Below are positions 59,737-64,000 of a stretch of DNA of 64,000 bases, piece after piece. Both the position numbers and the translations under genes were made by a program. This stretch comes from Candidatus Peregrinibacteria bacterium (GTDB lineage Bacteria > Patescibacteriota > Gracilibacteria > UBA1369 > LOWO2-01-FULL-3). The notes beneath the pieces were generated by a model. It was not told where the DNA came from, ran no database searches, and was given only the letters and a program-made list of their open reading frames with translations. Every line of letters begins with the position of its first letter. Position 1 is the stretch's first letter. The DNA is taken from NCBI GenBank assembly GCA_018654255.1, contig JABILX010000003.1, positions 160,074 to 224,073 on the forward strand, in the 5' to 3' direction.

Positions 59737-60979
59737 GTAAATCTTTTGCTTGCTCGGGGAACTTCATCGCCTCCTTTACAAATCTCTCTAATCTTACATT
59801 ATTTTGAGATCCCTTCACAAGAACAATGTCATTCTCACCAATTTTATCGGTGAAATTGTCAATCAAATCTTGGACATTTTTATATCTGAAGACTTTTTTC
59901 AATCCATTTTCTTCGGCTCCATCAGCGAACAACTCAGCCATTTTCCCTACAGCGGCCAAGATATCACAACTGTCTTTCACATGTTCGCCCACACTTTTGT
60001 GTAATTTTTCAGCATCAGCACCAAGCTCATTCATATTTCCAAGTATTGCAATTCTTTTCCCACCACTTTTTGGCTTCAGCTCAGACAGCGTTTTCAACGC
60101 TTCTACACACGAAGTAGGAGAAGAATTATAAGAACCATCGATAATAATAGAACCTTCCTTTTTTCCTTCGATAAGGTTTAATCGCCCAGGAGGAAGCTGA
60201 TATCTCTTCAAGGCCTCAAGGGTTTCTTCCAAACTCATTCCCATCGAAAGCCCACAAATTATCGCAGGCAAAGCAACGCCAACATGATGTTTCCCAAGTA
60301 CCGGCAAATGGGCTTCAACACGTCGCCCTTCCATATTGAAATTAAAAGTAACACCATCAACAGACTCTTCGACAGAAGTTGCTTTGAAATCCGCATCAGC
60401 TCCAAATCCATATGTGTGAGTTAATTTTTTAGAACGTCCTTTGGTTAAACCAAGGGTTCTGTCATCATCAGCAGACAAAATTGCCACGCAATCATCCCCA
60501 AGGCTCTTGATCAATTTAGACTTCTCTTCAAAAATATCGTCCAGGCTTTCAAATTGCCCCTCTTCCAAATGAACGGGAGCCACAATCCCCATCACTCCAA
60601 CATCAGGTTTCACAATAGATAGTAACTCGCTCATATCCCCAGGTTTATCCACGCCCATTTCCAGAATCACAACCTCGGAATACATCTTTTTTATAGAACG
60701 GAAGTAAGCCTTTATAAGAAGAAAAAACCATTTAGTAGCACTTCCAAAACCACTATCCAATTCCAAGATAGTCAAAGGAAGACCAAATTCCGTATTCATA
60801 TTTCCTTTATTTCTAAGAACTTTAAACTTCGTGTTCAAAACCGTATATATAGCATCTTTTGTACTGGTTTTCCCCACGGAACCGGTTACCCCAATGATTT
60901 TCCCTTTAAAATTCTTCAACCTTCTTTTTGCGAACTTCTTAAGAAAGTACAAAACAGTTTTCCTAAAAAAAATCTTCAT
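59702..60979 (-). CDS. murF: UDP-N-acetylmuramoyl-tripeptide--D-Ala-D-Ala ligase
   Basis: GVTGSVGKTSTKDAIY, NMNTEFGLPLTILEL, DGSYNSSPTSCVEAL. Confidence 0.93.
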   Translation of the reverse strand: MKIFFRKTVLYFLKKFAKRRLKNFKGKIIGVTGSVGKTSTKDAIYTVLNTKFKVLRNKGNMNTEFGLPLTILELDSGFGSATKWFFLLIKAYFRSIKKMYSEVVILEMGVDKPGDMSELLSIVKPDVGVMGIVAPVHLEEGQFESLDDIFEEKSKLIKSLGDDCVAILSADDDRTLGLTKGRSKKLTHTYGFGADADFKATSVEESVDGVTFNFNMEGRRVEAHLPVLGKHHVGVALPAIICGLSMGMSLEETLEALKRYQLPPGRLNLIEGKKEGSIIIDGSYNSSPTSCVEALKTLSELKPKSGGKRIAILGNMNELGADAEKLHKSVGEHVKDSCDILAAVGKMAELFADGAEENGLKKVFRYKNVQDLIDNFTDKIGENDIVLVKGSQNNVRLERFVKEAMKFPEQAKDLLVRQGRNWGKI

Positions 60980-61115
60980 AAATTTAAAATAAAAAATGCC
61001 TAAAAAAGCGAGCGGATATTAGCATAAACAGGTTTATAAGGCAAGGTAGTAAAAGGTTGCAACATTCCGGCTATTCGCATAAAATCAAACCCACAAACCC
61101 TCTAACCAAAATCCT

Positions 61116-61706
61116 ATGAAAAAAACCGTATCACTTCTATTAATCCCAACCCTATTTTTTATGACAGCCTGCTCAAGCAAACAGTTCGATCAACTCGCTG
61201 AACCTGAAAAAGGCGAAGAAGTTGCCGTTATCACAACAAACCAAGGAATAATAAAACTCCGATTATTTGAAGACAAAACCCCAGAAACAGTAAAAAACTT
61301 CAAAGAACTAGCTAATGAAAAAAAATACGATGGCGTGATTTTCCACAGAGTAATAAAAGATTTCATGATTCAGGGTGGGGATTTCCAGAATAACAACGGT
61401 ACGGGAGGCTACTCTTACAAGGGCCCAGGGACTACGATCCCAGACGAGGTAGACCCAGAGCTAAAACATCTACAAGGAACGGTCTCGATGGCTAATAAAG
61501 GGCCAGGAACAGCAACTGCGGGAAGCCAGTTCTTTATCGTTCATCCAAAAGCAGGAGTTGATTATCTTGATGGAGGCTATGCGGTTTTCGGACAAGTATT
61601 CGAAGGCCAAGAAGTAGTAGATGCAATCGCTCAATTACAAACCAACCCAATGGACAAACCATTGGAAGACGTCGTTATGGAGAAAGTGGAGATTGTGAAG
61701 TATTAA
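61116..61706 (+). CDS. Cyclophilin-type peptidyl-prolyl isomerase, lipoprotein
   Basis: LFFMTACSSKQ lipobox; FHRVIKDFMIQGGDF, GSQFFIV. Confidence 0.95.
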   Translation: MKKTVSLLLIPTLFFMTACSSKQFDQLAEPEKGEEVAVITTNQGIIKLRLFEDKTPETVKNFKELANEKKYDGVIFHRVIKDFMIQGGDFQNNNGTGGYSYKGPGTTIPDEVDPELKHLQGTVSMANKGPGTATAGSQFFIVHPKAGVDYLDGGYAVFGQVFEGQEVVDAIAQLQTNPMDKPLEDVVMEKVEIVKY

Positions 61707-62161
61707 AGGGGGTGTTTTACTTGTCCAAGCTCATCAGCCCTTCCTTCAACGATTTCAAAATCCGTGCCTGGAATGGAAATAACAATAGGCTTCCTAGCAA
61801 AATGAGGACTATCAGGCGCACCCTCGTCTTCAGGCCTAGTTCGGCTAAGGTCCGCTATTGTTTCACGAGCAATTCTACCAACAGCGCTATTGCTAGTGCC
61901 GATAGCAGAAAGCGTATCAATTTCCGGATGCATTACATCGGGCCCAGTTGGTCCCTTGTCCTCCCGCTCTTCAGATTTTGCCAGAACGACAACAGGTACA
62001 CTATTTCTCAGCCTATTTCTAGCTTCCAAACGAGCAGCAAAGGCCTCGGGTTCAGAAAGCTTGATCCATCTGCCCGTCACGCTTTTCCTATAAGAAGGAG
62101 CTTGACCGCAAGAAGAACCTTCATCTGCGGGCGGCAAATTGTCTGGACCTCTTCTAACCAT
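61703..62161 (-). CDS. Hypothetical protein, 152 aa
   Basis: ORF. Confidence 0.55.
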   Translation of the reverse strand: MVRRGPDNLPPADEGSSCGQAPSYRKSVTGRWIKLSEPEAFAARLEARNRLRNSVPVVVLAKSEEREDKGPTGPDVMHPEIDTLSAIGTSNSAVGRIARETIADLSRTRPEDEGAPDSPHFARKPIVISIPGTDFEIVEGRADELGQVKHPL

Positions 62162-62166
62162 AAAAT

Positions 62167-62514
62167 TTATTTTAAAGCTTCATCAAGCACAGCTTTGAAA
62201 GTATCAGGATTATTTGCAGCTAATTCAGCAAGCATTTTCCTGTTAATTCGAATGTCTTTTTTGAAACATCCATCGATCAAAGCACTATACTTTGACCCAT
62301 GCGCTCGGCAGGCTGCGTTGATCCTAGCAATCCAAAGAGTTCTAAATGTTCTCTTTTTAAGCTTACGGTCTCTGTACGCATTTTGACCTGCTTTCGTTAC
62401 AGCATTTTTTGCCGCACGAAAAAGTTTACTTCGATGTCCTCGGTAACCTTTGGCTGCCTTGAGCGTCTTTTGGTGCCTACGGTGGGTTGTTACACCTCTT
62501 TTTACTCTAGTCAT
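62167..62514 (-). CDS. rplT: 50S ribosomal protein L20
   Basis: [35 protein letters not shown]. Confidence 0.97.
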   Translation of the reverse strand: MTRVKRGVTTHRRHQKTLKAAKGYRGHRSKLFRAAKNAVTKAGQNAYRDRKLKKRTFRTLWIARINAACRAHGSKYSALIDGCFKKDIRINRKMLAELAANNPDTFKAVLDEALK

Positions 62515-62533
62515 ATAATAAAATTAAAAGAAT

Positions 62534-62728
62534 TTATGAGTTTGGTAGCATCTTTCGGATTTTCTTTACATTGGCCTTGTTGATAGCCATTCCCTTACTG
62601 TCTGCTTTTTTCTGACTTTTTGACTTGTTAGACAAAAGATGATTTTTGCATGATTTTTTCATCATCATATTTCCGCTTTTCTTAACCTTTACTCTCTTTT
62701 TCATCCCGCTGTGTGTCTTTTGCTTCAT
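62534..62728 (-). CDS. rpmI: 50S ribosomal protein L35
   Basis: MKQKTHSGMKKRVKVKKSGN; position between infC and rplT. Confidence 0.92.
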   Translation of the reverse strand: MKQKTHSGMKKRVKVKKSGNMMMKKSCKNHLLSNKSKSQKKADSKGMAINKANVKKIRKMLPNS

Positions 62729-63236
62729 GTTTTTTAGGAGTTAATATCATTGTTAATGTGTGTCCGTGTTTTTTTGGAGACTGCTCTTGGTCCGCGATGT
62801 CACTCAGGTTCTTGTAGAAGGAAGCCATTTTCCCCATTGCCATGTCTGCGTATACGACCTCCCTTCCCTTGAAGAGCAGGGTAACTTTCACCATATTCCT
62901 TTCCTCGAGAAACTTTCTTGCTTGTTTTGCTCTAATGTTGAGATCGTGCTCTCCAGTTTTGAAGCCGATCCTAACACCTTTAACTTCCGTTTTCTTCTGT
63001 GATTTCTTCTGTTTTCGATCAGCCTTTCCCTGGTGATAAAGATATTTGCCATAGTCCATTATCTTGCAAACAGGGGGGGTCGCTTTTGGAGCGACTTCAA
63101 TCAGATCCAACTCACTGTCTTTAGCGAGCTGCATGGCCTTGTCAAAGCCCATAATTCCCAACTGTTCATCCTCCGTTCCAATGAGCCTAACGGTTTGGGA
63201 CCTGATCTCCTGATTTTTTCTCAGCCTTTTAGCTAT
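62682..63236 (-). CDS. infC: Translation initiation factor IF-3, N-terminus extended to a likely non-canonical ATA start
   Basis: Upstream in-frame codons encode AKRLRKNQEIRSQTVRLIGTEDEQLGIMGFDKAM with no ATG/GTG/TTG until TTG 63161. Confidence 0.8.
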   Translation of the reverse strand: MAKRLRKNQEIRSQTVRLIGTEDEQLGIMGFDKAMQLAKDSELDLIEVAPKATPPVCKIMDYGKYLYHQGKADRKQKKSQKKTEVKGVRIGFKTGEHDLNIRAKQARKFLEERNMVKVTLLFKGREVVYADMAMGKMASFYKNLSDIADQEQSPKKHGHTLTMILTPKKHEAKDTQRDEKESKG

Positions 63237-63393
63237 AAAATTTGGCTTAAATTTTCTTGCTGCGCTTACACGGAATGTAGCGCTGGCAAATACTAAGAAA
63301 TAACCTAGTAAAAGTCAAGGAGAAACGAACCTGGTGAACTTTCAATTTTATAATCACGCTCTTTTCTGATATAAACTAATCGCCAATCAACCA

Positions 63394-64000
63394 ATGATGA
63401 ATAAAAAAATCACAATCCAGTCAATGTGCGACACCCGTACGACTGATGTACAAAAAACAGTGAAACAAATCAAACAACTCGAGAAAGAGGGTTGTGATAT
63501 TGTGCGCGTAGCAATCCCAGATATGGCTTCTGCAAAAGCAATTCCAAAAATCAAGAAACAAATCAGAATTCCCCTGGTTGCAGACATCCATTTCGACCCA
63601 TCCCTAGCGATCGAATCAATCAGGCGAGGAGCAGACAAAATCAGAATAAACCCAGGAAATATCTCTGACAAAAAGGCCCTCAAAGAAATTATAAAAGAAG
63701 CCCGCCGTCACAAAACAACCATAAGAATTGGAGTAAACTCAGGTTCGCTAGAGCCGGAAATCCTCAAAAAATACAAGACACCAACGGTCGAAGCATTAGT
63801 GGAATCCGCAACGAAATGGATAAAATTCTTCGAGAAAGAAAAATTCAAACGCTTAGTTATCTCGATAAAAAGTCCAGACCCAGAAACAGTGATCGAAGCA
63901 AACAGGCTTCTGGCAAAAAAGACCACGCACCCTCTACACTTGGGCGTAACAGAGGCCGGAACTCTGATTCCAGGGATAACAAAAAGCACCCTCGCCCTCG
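63394..64000 (+). CDS. ispG: 4-hydroxy-3-methylbut-2-enyl diphosphate synthase, truncated by window end
   Basis: MMNKKITIQSMCDTRTTDVQKTVKQIKQLEKEGCDIVRVAIPDM...LGVTEAG; not in ORF track because it runs off the edge. Confidence 0.93.
   Translation, partial: MMNKKITIQSMCDTRTTDVQKTVKQIKQLEKEGCDIVRVAIPDMASAKAIPKIKKQIRIPLVADIHFDPSLAIESIRRGADKIRINPGNISDKKALKEIIKEARRHKTTIRIGVNSGSLEPEILKKYKTPTVEALVESATKWIKFFEKEKFKRLVISIKSPDPETVIEANRLLAKKTTHPLHLGVTEAGTLIPGITKSTLAL

Noticed and set aside
1-64000. CRISPR array
   Set aside because: No regularly spaced repeats with unique spacers were seen; the only tandem repeats (48.6-48.8 kb) are two to four degenerate copies
1-64000. Alternative genetic code (UGA as Gly/Trp)
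   Set aside because: Conserved long proteins translate fully under the standard code, and TGA serves as a stop (for example tRNA-overlapping lipoprotein and the small ORFs)
1-64000. Prophage or large mobile island
   Set aside because: No integrase, capsid, terminase or portal genes; housekeeping genes run throughout

Overview
The window looks like a compact, AT-rich bacterial chromosome segment, probably from a Candidate Phyla Radiation-type lineage. It uses the standard genetic code: long conserved proteins such as TopA, Mfd, PheT and DnaN read through without UGA recoding. Housekeeping content includes two split transketolases, lepB, ndk, M16 and M50 proteases, two PBPs, smpB, nadE plus an archaeal-type NMNAT, a phosphohexomutase, topA, HU, pheST, a second tkt pair, an aminotransferase, efp, mfd, dnaN, rny, a VanW protein, ricT, holB, murF, a cyclophilin lipoprotein, infC-rpmI-rplT and the start of ispG. 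RNA genes are tRNA-Trp, tRNA-Thr, tmRNA and a probable 6S RNA. I also found rpmG (L33), which is missing from the ORF track. The most unusual items are: (1) a self-contained GC-rich mini-operon of three tiny SD-led ORFs at 24.7-25.5 kb in a genome that otherwise shows almost no SD sequences; (2) an approximately 600-bp unit at 9.44-10.04 kb bounded by a 20-21 bp inverted repeat, with two small SD-led ORFs and a multi-hairpin tail; (3) G-quadruplex-like tracts followed by T-runs, repeated 3' of mfd; (4) a RAYT (Y1) transposase whose stop codon lies inside the apparent tmRNA promoter, with a REP-like palindrome beside it; (5) a dispersed 39-nt hairpin repeat found 3' of genes; (6) a single in-frame amber codon splitting a Cys-rich protein; (7) twin perfect palindromes at 20.5 kb; (8) a sigma-factor/transmembrane fusion and a Tat-lipoprotein adenosine deaminase. 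Everything here was read by eye; no database search or folding software was run.
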